Of a DNA stretch of 64,000 nucleotides, positions 43,757-52,903 are shown piece after piece (position 1 is the first letter of the stretch; the number at the start of each line of letters is the position of its first letter). This stretch comes from an uncultured Muribaculaceae bacterium (lineage in GTDB: Bacteria > Bacteroidota > Bacteroidia > Bacteroidales > Muribaculaceae). The translations under genes were made by a program, and so were the position numbers. The notes beneath the pieces are model-generated. The model was not told where the DNA came from. It worked only from the letters and a program-made list of their open reading frames with translations, and made no database searches. The stretch lies in the NCBI GenBank assembly GCA_910579035.1, contig CAJTSR010000009.1, positions 40,770 through 104,769 on the forward strand, written 5' to 3'.

Positions 43757-44266
43757 ATGGGAACTACCACTTTTCAAGAAAAACTCCTTTCGGTGCAACG
43801 CAATCTACTGAATTTCGCGTACACCCTTACGACAAACCGCGAGGATGCCTACGATCTTCTTCAAGACACTACGCTCAAAGCCCTCGACAACGAAGACAAA
43901 TATGTGGACAATGTAAACTTCAAGGGCTGGGTGTTCACAATAATGCGCAACCTCTTTATCAACAAATACAGGGCCACGGTACGCTCAGCAGTTGTAATAG
44001 ACCGCTCCGACGATTTATACCACCTCAACCTGTCGCAGGAGTCGGGCTTTGAGTCCCCGGAAGGTGCTTTGTCCACAATCGAGATAAACGCCGCGATAAA
44101 CCGCTTCAGCGACGACTACCGCGTGCCGTTCTCCATGTTCATAGCCGGCTACAAGTACGCCGAAATAGCCGAACATATGGATCTGCCCCTCGGCACTGTC
44201 AAAAGCCGAATATTCCTTGCCCGCCAGAAGCTGAAATCGGCCCTCGCGGACTATCGCTACGACTGA
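43757..44266 (+). CDS. ECF sigma-70 family sigma factor
   Basis: The 169-residue protein has region 2 near residues 12-75 (YTLTTNREDAYDLLQDTTLKAL, KGWVFTIMRNLFINKYR) and region 4 near 115-165 (YAEIAEHMDLPLGTVKSRIFLARQKL). It belongs to a widely conserved Bacteroidetes ECF group. No anti-sigma gene is adjacent, unlike the ECF gene at 24416. Its last 10 bp overlap the end of the convergent channel gene. Confidence 0.93.
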   Translation: MGTTTFQEKLLSVQRNLLNFAYTLTTNREDAYDLLQDTTLKALDNEDKYVDNVNFKGWVFTIMRNLFINKYRATVRSAVVIDRSDDLYHLNLSQESGFESPEGALSTIEINAAINRFSDDYRVPFSMFIAGYKYAEIAEHMDLPLGTVKSRIFLARQKLKSALADYRYD

Positions 44267-44964
44267 GCCTGATCCGACGAGCCGTTTATGGCATCGGAAA
44301 TATAGACGGTGAACACCGGGAAGAATATCAGCCCCATTCCCGCGAGAACGGGCGCGAGTATCTTGCCTATGTCGGTGTATTCGGCTATGTCGGAGCCTGT
44401 GGTGCTCATACACATCACAGCCCAGTACACCGCCGAGCGCAGGCTGTGGACGCCGGGATTGACCCCGTACTCGGCCACGTAGAATATCATGCTGGCAAAG
44501 TACACTATGGCCGCAAGCAGAACGATATAGGCTCCGAGCATACTCAGGCTGCGCTCCATATCCATGGCGCGCAGCACTTCCGCAAGCACGAACACAGCCC
44601 GTACCAGCGGTATGATGCCTAACACAAACTGGAGTATTCCCGAAGGCACTATGCCGAAAAAATTAAACAGCACCAGATAAGGCACGCACAGCAGATACGA
44701 CACCGCATGGTGCCCCAGATAGCGCCAACGATGCTCGGAAAGCGCCATATCCACTGTCAGATCTACCAAAAACAGCATACACAGCCAGAACTGCACCTTG
44801 AGGTAGAAGCCGGTGCCGCCGAAAGTCATATTGTCGAGGGTGTCGAGGCTTACCATTATCACCCATAGCGCGGCTGCTCCGAGCACAAGCACGTCGAGCA
44901 GAAGCCGCAGCGCTTTCTGCCACGTCTTGAGAGTGCGATGAGTTGGTGTGGGATTGTCAGGCAT
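44257..44964 (-). CDS. Voltage-gated-like ion transporter with unusual filter
   Basis: The 235-residue membrane protein has about six segments laid out as in KvAP-type ion transporters. The pore region reads YWAVMCMSTTGSDIAEYT, so the canonical potassium filter TVGYGD is replaced by TTGSD. The S4 region (IIPLVRAVFVLAEVLRAMDMERSL) has few regularly spaced arginines. Ion selectivity cannot be predicted. It follows the beta-helix lipoprotein gene by 49 bp on the same strand. Confidence 0.85.
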   Translation of the reverse strand: MPDNPTPTHRTLKTWQKALRLLLDVLVLGAAALWVIMVSLDTLDNMTFGGTGFYLKVQFWLCMLFLVDLTVDMALSEHRWRYLGHHAVSYLLCVPYLVLFNFFGIVPSGILQFVLGIIPLVRAVFVLAEVLRAMDMERSLSMLGAYIVLLAAIVYFASMIFYVAEYGVNPGVHSLRSAVYWAVMCMSTTGSDIAEYTDIGKILAPVLAGMGLIFFPVFTVYISDAINGSSDQAQS

Positions 44965-45013
44965 AATGCAACAGTTTATTACCTAACAATGAATACACGC
45001 GCCCGGTTCGACC

Positions 45014-46423
45014 TTACGGTGCCTCAAACACGTAAGCGCCGAGATCGGGAGCGCTGCCGCGAGTATGGCCGTAAAAATCGGCTGGAGCGCTGATGGCGGG
45101 ATCGGCGGCTCCGATGGCCGGCGATTCGGGCCTGAGCCGGTAGTCAAAGACGTACTCGCTACGCTCGGTATAGAACAGCGGGTCGGCCTCCCACAGGCAG
45201 TCTGTGAAATTATCGTCGTCCGAACCCTTGCTGCGCATAAGGCAGCGATGCACGCTCACGCCGGTGCCTGTAAGATCGCCGTGCGATATGTCAGCCCCTA
45301 TGCCGTATATCACCGAGTTGCTTATCCTCGCCTCAATGTATGGCAGTCCGCTGCCGTCGTCAAATCCTGTCTTGGCATCGGCCGACACGTGGCTCAGAGC
45401 CACTGCCGGGCCCGAAACAGCCGAGAAAAGGTAATTATTGGCAAAAGTACAGTAGCGGAACTCGTGGCTGCCGCCGTGGAGCGCCACCAGGCCGGCGCCG
45501 CCCTCGGCAAACTCACAGCCAACGGCCTCCACCGAGCTGTGAACGGCTTCCAGAACAGTCCCCGCCGAGTTATGCAGCCTGCAGTTGAGCATCGACAGCG
45601 ACGGCTCGCCTCCGGCTCCGTCGCCTTCTATGGCGAGGCCGCGCTCAGTGTTCCGCATATCGGTATGCGAAAGCCTGTTGCCCGACGAGCTTGGCGTGAA
45701 TCTCACCCCGTCCCACTGCCGCGACATAATGTCGAAAGATATGTCGGCAACAACATTTCCGCGCCTGTCGCCCGTCATATTCACCGGCGCCTCGGCAGTA
45801 CCCTCCGCCAAAAGAGTGCCACGCACAATCATCGACGCCTTGTCGTGGAAATACAAGGTCGCTCCCGGAGCAAGCGTGAGAGTGGCTCCTTCGGCAACCA
45901 CGAGCGAGTCGTATATCTGGTATGGCAGAGCGGCATCGAATATCTCGTCGCTTTCAACCACATACTCCCTCAGCCGCCGTACGTCCTGCCCGCAGGCTCT
46001 CAGCACCACCTCCGACGCCACGCCGTTGGTCATAAATTCGAGCTTGGCGTCTACCGTCATAGGCTTGCCCGACGAATTGGGCGGCAAAGTGGCCTCCACA
46101 AGGACGAACACGGAGTCCTTGCCGCGTATCTCCACGTCGCTGAACTCAGCGCCGCTCATACCGTCGACGTTCACGCGGTAGCAGCCTGCATTGTCGCCCA
46201 CTATGCGCACGCTGCTTATCAGCAAGGACTTGGAATGCGGATTGTAGACTTTGAAACGGCTCGTCGGCGACGGCTCGTCGGTAAAGAGCAGACCCATATC
46301 GACGGTATCGGCCGAAAACACAGGCTGATCCGACGGAGATGTAGAAAAACCGTCCTCGATGCACGAGCCAAGCGCCAGCGCACCGAGGAGGAATATCGAG
46401 AGGAAAGTTATTATGTTCTTCAT
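45014..46423 (-). CDS. Right-handed beta-helix lipoprotein
   Basis: The 469-residue protein has a lipoprotein signal ending in LALGSC. An N-terminal beta-sandwich of about 100 residues is followed by beta-helix coils from about residue 165 to 420 (LVVAEGATLTLAPGATLYFHD, SMLNCRLHNSAGTVLEAVHSS). The final PDLGAYVFEAP is typical of Bacteroidetes parallel beta-helix lipoproteins (choice-of-anchor type). It may bind or cut surface polysaccharide, but no catalytic residues are recognised. It follows the GH51 gene by 32 bp. Confidence 0.82.
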   Translation of the reverse strand: MKNIITFLSIFLLGALALGSCIEDGFSTSPSDQPVFSADTVDMGLLFTDEPSPTSRFKVYNPHSKSLLISSVRIVGDNAGCYRVNVDGMSGAEFSDVEIRGKDSVFVLVEATLPPNSSGKPMTVDAKLEFMTNGVASEVVLRACGQDVRRLREYVVESDEIFDAALPYQIYDSLVVAEGATLTLAPGATLYFHDKASMIVRGTLLAEGTAEAPVNMTGDRRGNVVADISFDIMSRQWDGVRFTPSSSGNRLSHTDMRNTERGLAIEGDGAGGEPSLSMLNCRLHNSAGTVLEAVHSSVEAVGCEFAEGGAGLVALHGGSHEFRYCTFANNYLFSAVSGPAVALSHVSADAKTGFDDGSGLPYIEARISNSVIYGIGADISHGDLTGTGVSVHRCLMRSKGSDDDNFTDCLWEADPLFYTERSEYVFDYRLRPESPAIGAADPAISAPADFYGHTRGSAPDLGAYVFEAP

Positions 46424-46455
46424 TTCGATATAATAACGGAGCGGAAGCCCCGATA

Positions 46456-48903
46456 TTATATCGCCTTTACACGCAGCACCGTAAACGAATACGGCGGCAT
46501 CACGGCGTGCGGCAGGTCGACCACCACTTCAGTGTCGGCGGCGTCCTCGTCGGCAGGACTGCCGCTGATACGGCGCCCCTTCACCTTGCCGCCGCGCGCT
46601 CCGAGGGCGTCGAGGTCGATATCGAACGCCACTTCCGCAGGCAGAAGGTTGACAAGCTTGAGCACATACTCACCTGCCTCGCTGTCCTTGACCACCGAAA
46701 CACCGATGCGCGCCCGCACCTTGTCGTTATCAGAAGCCACCTCCACAGCCGAAGGCACGTACATATCGCCGCTGTTGGTGCCGTATAGGCGCTGCACATA
46801 GTACTCCGGCGTAGGACGCACCGTCGTATTGTCAAAGTATATCATATCCGGCCGCCACTGCGTGTGGCCGTCCTTGGCAAGCAGGGGCGCATACGAGGTC
46901 ATAGCCACCACGTCGGCATTCCGCTCCACAGCAGTAAGGTACAGGGCGTCGGAAAGCGCCGTCTCTATATTGTTGGGCCGTCCGGGCAGGTGCGAGGCAT
47001 ATTCGCCGAGATACACCTGCGTGCCGCCGCGAGGATAGCTGTCGTAGTAATCCTGATTGTAGATAAGCCAGCCGGGAGCCACATAATAATGCTCGTCGAC
47101 CATCGGCACCTCGAGCTTTCGCGCAAGCTCCCACCCCCGGTCATAGTCCGTGCCCTCATAGAAGGGTCCCACGGTGCCTATCACGGTTATTTCGGGGTGA
47201 GCCGCGCGCACTGCGTCGAAAATCATCTTGAAGCGCGGCTCGAAAACCTCGGTTATCATATCCTCGTTGCCTATGCCTATATACTTGAGATTGAAAGGCT
47301 CGGGATGTCCGGCCTCGGCACGGCGCCGTCCCCACTCGGTGCTTACGTCGCCATTGGCATATTCGATAAGGTCGAGCACGTCGGCCACATAGGCCGGCAT
47401 ATCCTCCATCGGGATTCCGTTCTGCTGGCCGAGCAGTTCGAGCGGGCAGCTCGCGGCGTGGTTGCCGGAGCCGGAATTTTGGCAGGGAACACCGGCCGCA
47501 AGCACGGGCAGAGGCTCAGCCCCTATATCCTCGCAGAAAAGGAAATACTCGTGGTAACCGAGTCCGCGCGTCTGGTGGTAGCCCCATAGATTGCGCAGGG
47601 GCTTGCGTGCCTCCAGAGGCCCTACCGAGCCTTTCCAGTCATATATATTCTCGATACCGTCGCCATGGGCCACACAGCCGCCGGGAAAGCGCACAAAGCG
47701 CGGACGAATCGCGGCAAGCGTTTCGGCAAGGTCTTTCCGCAGACCGTTCTCACGCCCTTTGAACGTTTCAGCCGGGAAAAGCGACACCATGTCGATGTCC
47801 GCGTCCGTTCCGGGAGCGAATAGCAGCTCAAGCCGTGCCGACGCTTCGGTTGCCGATGGCTTGAGGTCGGCTTTGTACGACGCCCATTCGCCCGACTTCA
47901 TAGCTATGCGCTTCGACGCAAGCACTTTGTCGCCATCGGCAACAAGGCGCACCTCGACCGAGGACGGCACGCGCACACGCCCTTTCACCGAAAAACGATA
48001 AGTCTTACCCTTGGCCACGGGTATGCCGTCGAAGCCCTCATTACGCACATAAAATCCGCCGTCAGCCGATTTCACGGCTGCGTAGTGCGGGTTATTGGCG
48101 TGCAGCGGCGACACTGTGTCTATGGCCAGCGAACCTTTGCCACCGCTGCTCCATGCCGTGAGGGCATTCCATGCCGCATCGCCGCCACGATCGGAAGGCA
48201 GGTACTCGAAATCGCGGTTCTGCACAAGCTCGGCGTAAAGGCCGCCGTCGGCGCCATAGTTGATGTCCTCGAAAAATATACCTATCAGCTTGTCGGATAT
48301 GGGCTTGGCATCAGCAGGGCGCGGACGCACGCTCACATTCACCCGTCCAAGGCCGACGAAACGCTCCGCATCGTCCTTGGCCTGCTCCCCATAGAGAGCC
48401 TCTCGGCTGCGGCGGCTGTCCAAATAGGCTTCAATACGGTCAACAATCCCTCGGTCGACCGTCTGCACGTATCCTCCCACACGGCGCCCCTCGACTGTGG
48501 CCGAATCCAGGCGCAAAGCTACCGACGCATACATGTCGCGGGGCAGGTCGGCCCGCGAGGCGAAATACCGCTGCGGCTCCCACTTGGCAAAATCGGCGGT
48601 CGATGTAAGGGCTGTGACACTACCGTCGGGAGTCGCGGACCATACCGCCGTCCAACGTCCGTCGGAACCGTTGACAAACAATTTTGGCGAGAACATCTTC
48701 TTATACGACCCCCACGGTCCGAAATCGCTCCGCACAAAATCATATCCGAACGCCTTCCATTGGTCGGTCGAATCCGTCCTCCACGCCAGCCTCAACCCGG
48801 AATCTCCGCCGGGAAAAGCATACGAAAACAATTCTGCCGACTGGGCGAAAACACCACCAGCCGACAAGGCCGCAATAACGGCTAACAAGCTCTTTAGTTT
48901 CAT
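46456..48903 (-). CDS. GH51 alpha-L-arabinofuranosidase with N-terminal propeller-like segment
   Basis: The 815-residue exported protein has a signal peptide ending in GGVFAQ. Residues 25-110 (SGLRLAWRTDSTDQWKAF, WGSYKKMFSPKLF, RWTAVWSAT) look like part of a GH43-type beta-propeller. The GH51 part starts near residue 200 (LIGIFFEDINYGADGG). The acid/base glutamate is in YIGIGNEDMI and the nucleophile in VYLGEYAS. A C-terminal beta domain ends the protein. It removes arabinose side chains from plant polysaccharides, probably in the periplasm. It leads an operon with the beta-helix lipoprotein and the channel. Confidence 0.92.
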   Translation of the reverse strand: MKLKSLLAVIAALSAGGVFAQSAELFSYAFPGGDSGLRLAWRTDSTDQWKAFGYDFVRSDFGPWGSYKKMFSPKLFVNGSDGRWTAVWSATPDGSVTALTSTADFAKWEPQRYFASRADLPRDMYASVALRLDSATVEGRRVGGYVQTVDRGIVDRIEAYLDSRRSREALYGEQAKDDAERFVGLGRVNVSVRPRPADAKPISDKLIGIFFEDINYGADGGLYAELVQNRDFEYLPSDRGGDAAWNALTAWSSGGKGSLAIDTVSPLHANNPHYAAVKSADGGFYVRNEGFDGIPVAKGKTYRFSVKGRVRVPSSVEVRLVADGDKVLASKRIAMKSGEWASYKADLKPSATEASARLELLFAPGTDADIDMVSLFPAETFKGRENGLRKDLAETLAAIRPRFVRFPGGCVAHGDGIENIYDWKGSVGPLEARKPLRNLWGYHQTRGLGYHEYFLFCEDIGAEPLPVLAAGVPCQNSGSGNHAASCPLELLGQQNGIPMEDMPAYVADVLDLIEYANGDVSTEWGRRRAEAGHPEPFNLKYIGIGNEDMITEVFEPRFKMIFDAVRAAHPEITVIGTVGPFYEGTDYDRGWELARKLEVPMVDEHYYVAPGWLIYNQDYYDSYPRGGTQVYLGEYASHLPGRPNNIETALSDALYLTAVERNADVVAMTSYAPLLAKDGHTQWRPDMIYFDNTTVRPTPEYYVQRLYGTNSGDMYVPSAVEVASDNDKVRARIGVSVVKDSEAGEYVLKLVNLLPAEVAFDIDLDALGARGGKVKGRRISGSPADEDAADTEVVVDLPHAVMPPYSFTVLRVKAI

Positions 48904-48943
48904 AATATCAATTAATACGCGAATTTAATAAATAACCCTCAAT

Positions 48944-48974
48944 TTTGACTATTGTGGGAAAAAGATTATCTTTG
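48944..48974 (+). promoter_or_regulatory. Promoter of the cyclophilin-M16 operon
   Basis: TTTG (48944-48947) and TATCTTTG (48967-48974) are spaced by 19 bp. The start near 48980 sets the gene start at ATG 48996 rather than at upstream frames. Confidence 0.75.
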
Positions 48975-48995
48975 CCGATGCAAAATCACACGCTT

Positions 48996-49376
48996 ATGAC
49001 TGAAGACGATATAAAAGAACTGCGCCGCGACCCTGACGGACTGCACACATATGAGTATCTCGCCAACCATATCGGCGAATGCGAGCCCACCGACATAGAG
49101 CTGCTTATCGACAATATGGAGCGAGTGGACCTTTCGGGGCAATTTATGGCAAGCGCCGCACGCTATCTCAACGCCATAGACTCAGAAGGATATTCTCCCG
49201 CCATACGCAGGCTCGTGGCCGCAACTATCGACAAAGACCGCGAGCACCGCTACCTCCCCGACCTTCTGCAAGGGCTGTACGGCACCGACTACAAGGAACA
49301 TGCCACGGAACTATGCGCCTCCGACGATAATTTCCGCCGCATATACAAACGCCTCTTCCCCTCCTCCACTATCTGA
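48996..49376 (+). CDS. Hypothetical cytoplasmic protein
   Basis: The 126-residue protein is acidic and helical, with no signal or membrane segment (TEDDIKELRRDPDGLHTYEYL at the start, DDNFRRIYKRLFP at the end). I do not recognise a family. The ATG at 48996 is chosen because a clean promoter places transcription start near 48980. It is first in a transcript with a cyclophilin gene 10 bp downstream and the M16 peptidase gene. Confidence 0.75.
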   Translation: MTEDDIKELRRDPDGLHTYEYLANHIGECEPTDIELLIDNMERVDLSGQFMASAARYLNAIDSEGYSPAIRRLVAATIDKDREHRYLPDLLQGLYGTDYKEHATELCASDDNFRRIYKRLFPSSTI

Positions 49377-49386
49377 CCTCCCGGCA

Positions 49387-50271
49387 ATGCGTTCACTCCT
49401 TATGGCTCCCATAGCGGCGCTGATGACTTTCTGCGCCTGCCAGACATCGGGAGCGTCTGAAAACACGGCCAAGACCGAAAACAAAACAGAAATAACAACA
49501 GAATCCTATATGCCAGACACTACTTCTGCCAAGGTACTCGTAAAGACCTCCCTTGGCAACTTTACCGTGCTGCTCTACGGCGACACCCCCAAACACCGCG
49601 ACAACTTCCTCAAACTCGCCAAAGAAGGCTACTACGACAGCACCCTGTTCCACCGCGTGATAAAGGAATTCATGGTGCAGGCCGGCGACCCCGATTCGCG
49701 CACCGCCGCCCCCGGACAGCACCTCGGCGCAGGCGGCCCCGACTATAAAATCGACGCAGAGATAGTATTCCCCGCCCACTTCCACAAGCGTGGCGCCCTC
49801 GCCGCCGCACGCCAAGGCGACCAGGTAAACCCCATGAAGCAGTCAAGCGGCTCGCAGTTCTACATTGTAACAGGCCAGAAAATCGACAGCACCCAGATAG
49901 CCGCCATGGAAGCACGCCTTGCAGGCACCCAGAAGCAGGAAATATTCAACCGTCTGGCTATGGAACACCGCGACAGCATCATCGAGATGCAGCGACGCGG
50001 CGACCGCGACGGCCTGCGCACCCTACAGGACACCCTCATAGCGCAGACCGAGGCCGAGGCAGCAAAAATCCCCGCGCCCGCCATGACAGCCGAGATGAAG
50101 CAGGCTTACACCACCGTGGGCGGCGCGCCGCACCTCGACGGAGCATACACCGTGTTCGGTGAGATTGTCGACGGCATGGACGTTATCGACAAAATAGAAA
50201 AAGTAAGCACCGACCGTTCCGACAGGCCCAAGGAGGACATCAGAATCCTCTCGATGGAGGTTCTCGACTGA
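49387..50271 (+). CDS. Cyclophilin-type peptidylprolyl isomerase lipoprotein
   Basis: The 294-residue protein has a lipoprotein signal ending in FCAC. The cyclophilin domain has LFHRVIKEFMVQAGDP and the SGSQFYIVTG core. A helical insertion of about 85 residues (ARLAGTQKQEIFNRLAMEHRDS and on) is placed before the last strand (HLDGAYTVFGEIVDGMDVID), as in several Bacteroidetes homologues. It probably folds proteins in the periplasm. The start at 49387 gives a proper lipoprotein signal; the frame extends further upstream without one. Its stop overlaps the next ATG by one base. Confidence 0.9.
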   Translation: MRSLLMAPIAALMTFCACQTSGASENTAKTENKTEITTESYMPDTTSAKVLVKTSLGNFTVLLYGDTPKHRDNFLKLAKEGYYDSTLFHRVIKEFMVQAGDPDSRTAAPGQHLGAGGPDYKIDAEIVFPAHFHKRGALAAARQGDQVNPMKQSSGSQFYIVTGQKIDSTQIAAMEARLAGTQKQEIFNRLAMEHRDSIIEMQRRGDRDGLRTLQDTLIAQTEAEAAKIPAPAMTAEMKQAYTTVGGAPHLDGAYTVFGEIVDGMDVIDKIEKVSTDRSDRPKEDIRILSMEVLD

Positions 50272-51533
50272 TGGGCGACGGCCACAACATACCCGTACGG
50301 CACCATACACTGGCAAACGGCCTGCGTATGGTGCACAGTTACGACCCCACGACAGCCATGGCGGCTGTCAACATACTCTACAACGTAGGCTCGCGCGACG
50401 AGAGCAGGCACCGCACAGGCATGGCCCACCTCTTCGAGCACCTGATGTTCGGCGGCTCTGCCAATGTTCCTTCTTTCGACGGCGAATTAGAGAATGCCGG
50501 AGGAAAGAGCAACGCCTGGACAAGCCCCGACTTCACCAATTTCTACGACACTCTGCCGGCACAGAACATAGCCACGGCATTCCATATCGAAAGCGACCGC
50601 ATGCTCGCCCTCGACTTCAGCGAACGCTCGCTCGAGGTACAGCGCGGAGTGGTGATAGAGGAATTCAAGCAGACATGCCTCAACAGGCCGTATGGCGACA
50701 TTTCGCACCACCTGCGCCGTCTGGCATACGCCGAAAACCACCCGTACGCATGGCCTACCATAGGGCTTGAGCCGGAGCATATAGCCTCGGTGACGCTCGA
50801 CGACGTAAAGAGCTGGTTCTACTCGCACTACGCCCCCGACAACGCCATACTGTCCGTGACCGGGCGCGTGGAGTTCGACCGCGCGGTAGAGCTTGCTGAG
50901 CGATGGTTTGCCGACATACCGAGGCGCAACATACAGCCGCGCCGCATTCCTGCGCCGGGATTCCCGCGTGAAAGCATTGTGGAAACCGTCTATGGCCGCG
51001 TGCCGCAGCCTATGGTGGTGATGGCATTCCCCATGGACAGCTACGGCACCGAACGATACTATGCCGCCGACACCGTTACCGACCTGCTTGCCGCAGGTCG
51101 CGCCTCGCGCTTTGTCCGCAGGCTCGTGTACGGCCCTGCCGAAGGCATATTCGCATCGGCCGACGCCTCGATCATAGGCAGCGAGCACGAAGGGCTGCTT
51201 CTGCTTACAGCACGCGTGGCCGACAACGACGACAGCACCATAAGCCGCGCCTGCGAACTGCTGCTGGCCGAAGCCCGCGCCATAGCTGACCCTGCCAACA
51301 TTGGGAAACGAGAATACGAACGGACGATAAATAATTTCGAGGCGACGTTCCGTTTCGGGAATATCGACTATCTGTCGAAAGCGACCAATTTGGCTCTTGC
51401 CGAGTACCACGGCGAGGATATAAACGCCACAGTGGCGGCACGCCGCAGCCTGCGCCCGGAAGCAGTGGCGGCAGAAGCCGACAGGCTTTTCAACCGCACT
51501 CCTTTCGTCACCCTCGTCTACCGCCCCCGATAA
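50271..51533 (+). CDS. M16 family (insulinase-type) metallopeptidase
   Basis: The 420-residue protein carries the inverted zinc motif HLFEH at residues 53-57 and the distal glutamate region VQRGVVIEEFKQ around 125-138. The C-terminal inactive half follows (YGTERYYAADTVTDLLAAGRASR). There is no signal peptide, so it may act in the cytoplasm or as a processing peptidase of unclear partner. Its 3' end overlaps the convergent VanZ-like gene by 26 bp. Confidence 0.92.
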   Translation: MGDGHNIPVRHHTLANGLRMVHSYDPTTAMAAVNILYNVGSRDESRHRTGMAHLFEHLMFGGSANVPSFDGELENAGGKSNAWTSPDFTNFYDTLPAQNIATAFHIESDRMLALDFSERSLEVQRGVVIEEFKQTCLNRPYGDISHHLRRLAYAENHPYAWPTIGLEPEHIASVTLDDVKSWFYSHYAPDNAILSVTGRVEFDRAVELAERWFADIPRRNIQPRRIPAPGFPRESIVETVYGRVPQPMVVMAFPMDSYGTERYYAADTVTDLLAAGRASRFVRRLVYGPAEGIFASADASIIGSEHEGLLLLTARVADNDDSTISRACELLLAEARAIADPANIGKREYERTINNFEATFRFGNIDYLSKATNLALAEYHGEDINATVAARRSLRPEAVAAEADRLFNRTPFVTLVYRPR

Positions 51534-51909
51534 CGCGCCGCACGGCAGGCGGAGCCGCGAAAAAGGCCACCGCCACACCCACTATATCGGCCACGAAGTC
51601 GAACACATCGGCTGCGCGGCCGTTTTCCATAGCACCCTGCGCTATCTCGTCGAGGCCTCCGGCAACTATGCAGGCCGCGCAAAAGGCCGCCATAAGCTTC
51701 TTGGAAACAATCTCGCCACGATGTGCCCTCTGCCAGTCGAAGGCAAGCGCTCCGGCAAGACCACCGAACATCACGGCGTGTATGAGCTTGTCGGCGCCCG
51801 GAAACATAGGCAGATGCTCCACTCCCGCCGGGTCGGACGAGAGAGTTCCGTACAGAATCACGGCTGCCACAACCATGGTAGGCCACCATTTGCTTACGAA
51901 CGAAATCAT
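51508..51909 (-). CDS. VanZ family membrane protein
   Basis: The 133-residue protein has about four membrane helices with DKLIHAVMFGGLAGAL and DEIAQGAMENGRAADVFDFVADIVG, both typical of VanZ-like proteins. The role is not defined outside teicoplanin resistance. Its ATG overlaps the stop of the M23 gene by 4 bp, so both come from one transcript. Confidence 0.88.
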   Translation of the reverse strand: MISFVSKWWPTMVVAAVILYGTLSSDPAGVEHLPMFPGADKLIHAVMFGGLAGALAFDWQRAHRGEIVSKKLMAAFCAACIVAGGLDEIAQGAMENGRAADVFDFVADIVGVAVAFFAAPPAVRRVIGGGRRG

Positions 51910-52763
51910 AGCGGAATATAGTCTTTGGGGTCAAGGGCGGCACCTTTGTGCCATAATTCAAAATAGAATGTGCCTCCCGGAGCGGTATGGCCTATCCTCT
52001 GCCCGGCAACAACGCGCGTGCCCTTGTTCACAAACACATCGGAAAGCCCTGCATACACGCTTATAAAATCGTTGGGGTGCTGAATCACCACTGTTTCACC
52101 ATCGGCGCCGTCGTGGTACACGCCTGTGACAGTGCCTCTGTAGACGGCTGCCACCGCCACCTTGGCCGCAGCCTTGAGCCTGATGCCCGGCGAGGCGGAA
52201 GGCTCGACTCCGGCGGTATTCCCCAAGGGCGAAGAGAAAACCATACCCTCGGCAGCAATAGGAGCCAGAACCGACAGATTGAACCGCACTTCGTCTTCGT
52301 AGCGGCTCACAAAGTCGCGCTCAGCCTCCGTTGGCGCCACCAGCGAGTCGGCCGACGACGGCTGCGGATTCTCGCGCGAGGCGAGCGAGTCGGCCTCGCC
52401 CTTCATCACGCCCACTATGCCGGCAAGGAAAGCCTCGTTAGCACGCGTGGCCTGCTCAAGCGAGTCGAGCTTCAGCGCCGTTTCAAGATACTGCGCCCTG
52501 AGGTCGCCGCGCAGCGAACCGGGCAGCAGCTGGCGCATGGGCGTGTAGGCTATCACCATCCATATCAGCGCCGCCATAGCGGCAACGGAGGCTGCCGAAA
52601 CAGCAATCACGCGGCCACGGGTCATGCGTATCGACCACAGACGGTTGTATGTGTTCTCCTTTATGAAGTCGAGGCGGAAACGGGCCGGATTCTTATATCG
52701 CTCCGCCCGCGGCCTGCTTTTCTTTACGGCGTCTGCCGGTGTATTTGGATTCTTTTTCAACAT
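51906..52763 (-). CDS. Membrane-anchored M23 family peptidase
   Basis: The 285-residue protein has a basic cytoplasmic N-terminus of about 55 residues, one membrane segment near residues 58-78 (VIAVSAASVAAMAALIWMVIA), a helical stretch, and a C-terminal M23 domain (about 165-285). That domain lacks clear HxxxD and HxH zinc ligands. It shows VVIQHPNDFISVYAGL and TFYFELWHKG, so it may be a non-enzymatic LytM-type regulator. The start at 52763 matches the promoter at 52770-52801 and the usual family length. Confidence 0.85.
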   Translation of the reverse strand: MLKKNPNTPADAVKKSRPRAERYKNPARFRLDFIKENTYNRLWSIRMTRGRVIAVSAASVAAMAALIWMVIAYTPMRQLLPGSLRGDLRAQYLETALKLDSLEQATRANEAFLAGIVGVMKGEADSLASRENPQPSSADSLVAPTEAERDFVSRYEDEVRFNLSVLAPIAAEGMVFSSPLGNTAGVEPSASPGIRLKAAAKVAVAAVYRGTVTGVYHDGADGETVVIQHPNDFISVYAGLSDVFVNKGTRVVAGQRIGHTAPGGTFYFELWHKGAALDPKDYIPL

Positions 52764-52769
52764 CTCCGA

Positions 52770-52801
52770 CAAATATACTTCTTTTTCAGCGCATAGACAA
52801 A
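52770..52801 (-). promoter_or_regulatory. Promoter of the M23-VanZ operon
   Basis: On the minus strand TTTG (52801-52798) and TATATTTG (52777-52770) are 20 bp apart. The predicted start falls at about 52763, the first base of the start codon, so the mRNA may be leaderless. Confidence 0.65.
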
Positions 52802-52903
52802 TCCGCTGAACCCGGAGTCCTGAGGCGGCGTTATTAAGAGTGTGTTGTCTACATAACACCTCTCTGCAAAAAACGTTTCACATATATCTTTCTCTCACCG
52901 CTT

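Noticed and set aside
45065..46801. A 578-codon open frame on the plus strand
   Set aside because: It is antisense to the beta-helix lipoprotein and the end of the GH51 gene, both of which have clear signals and domains.
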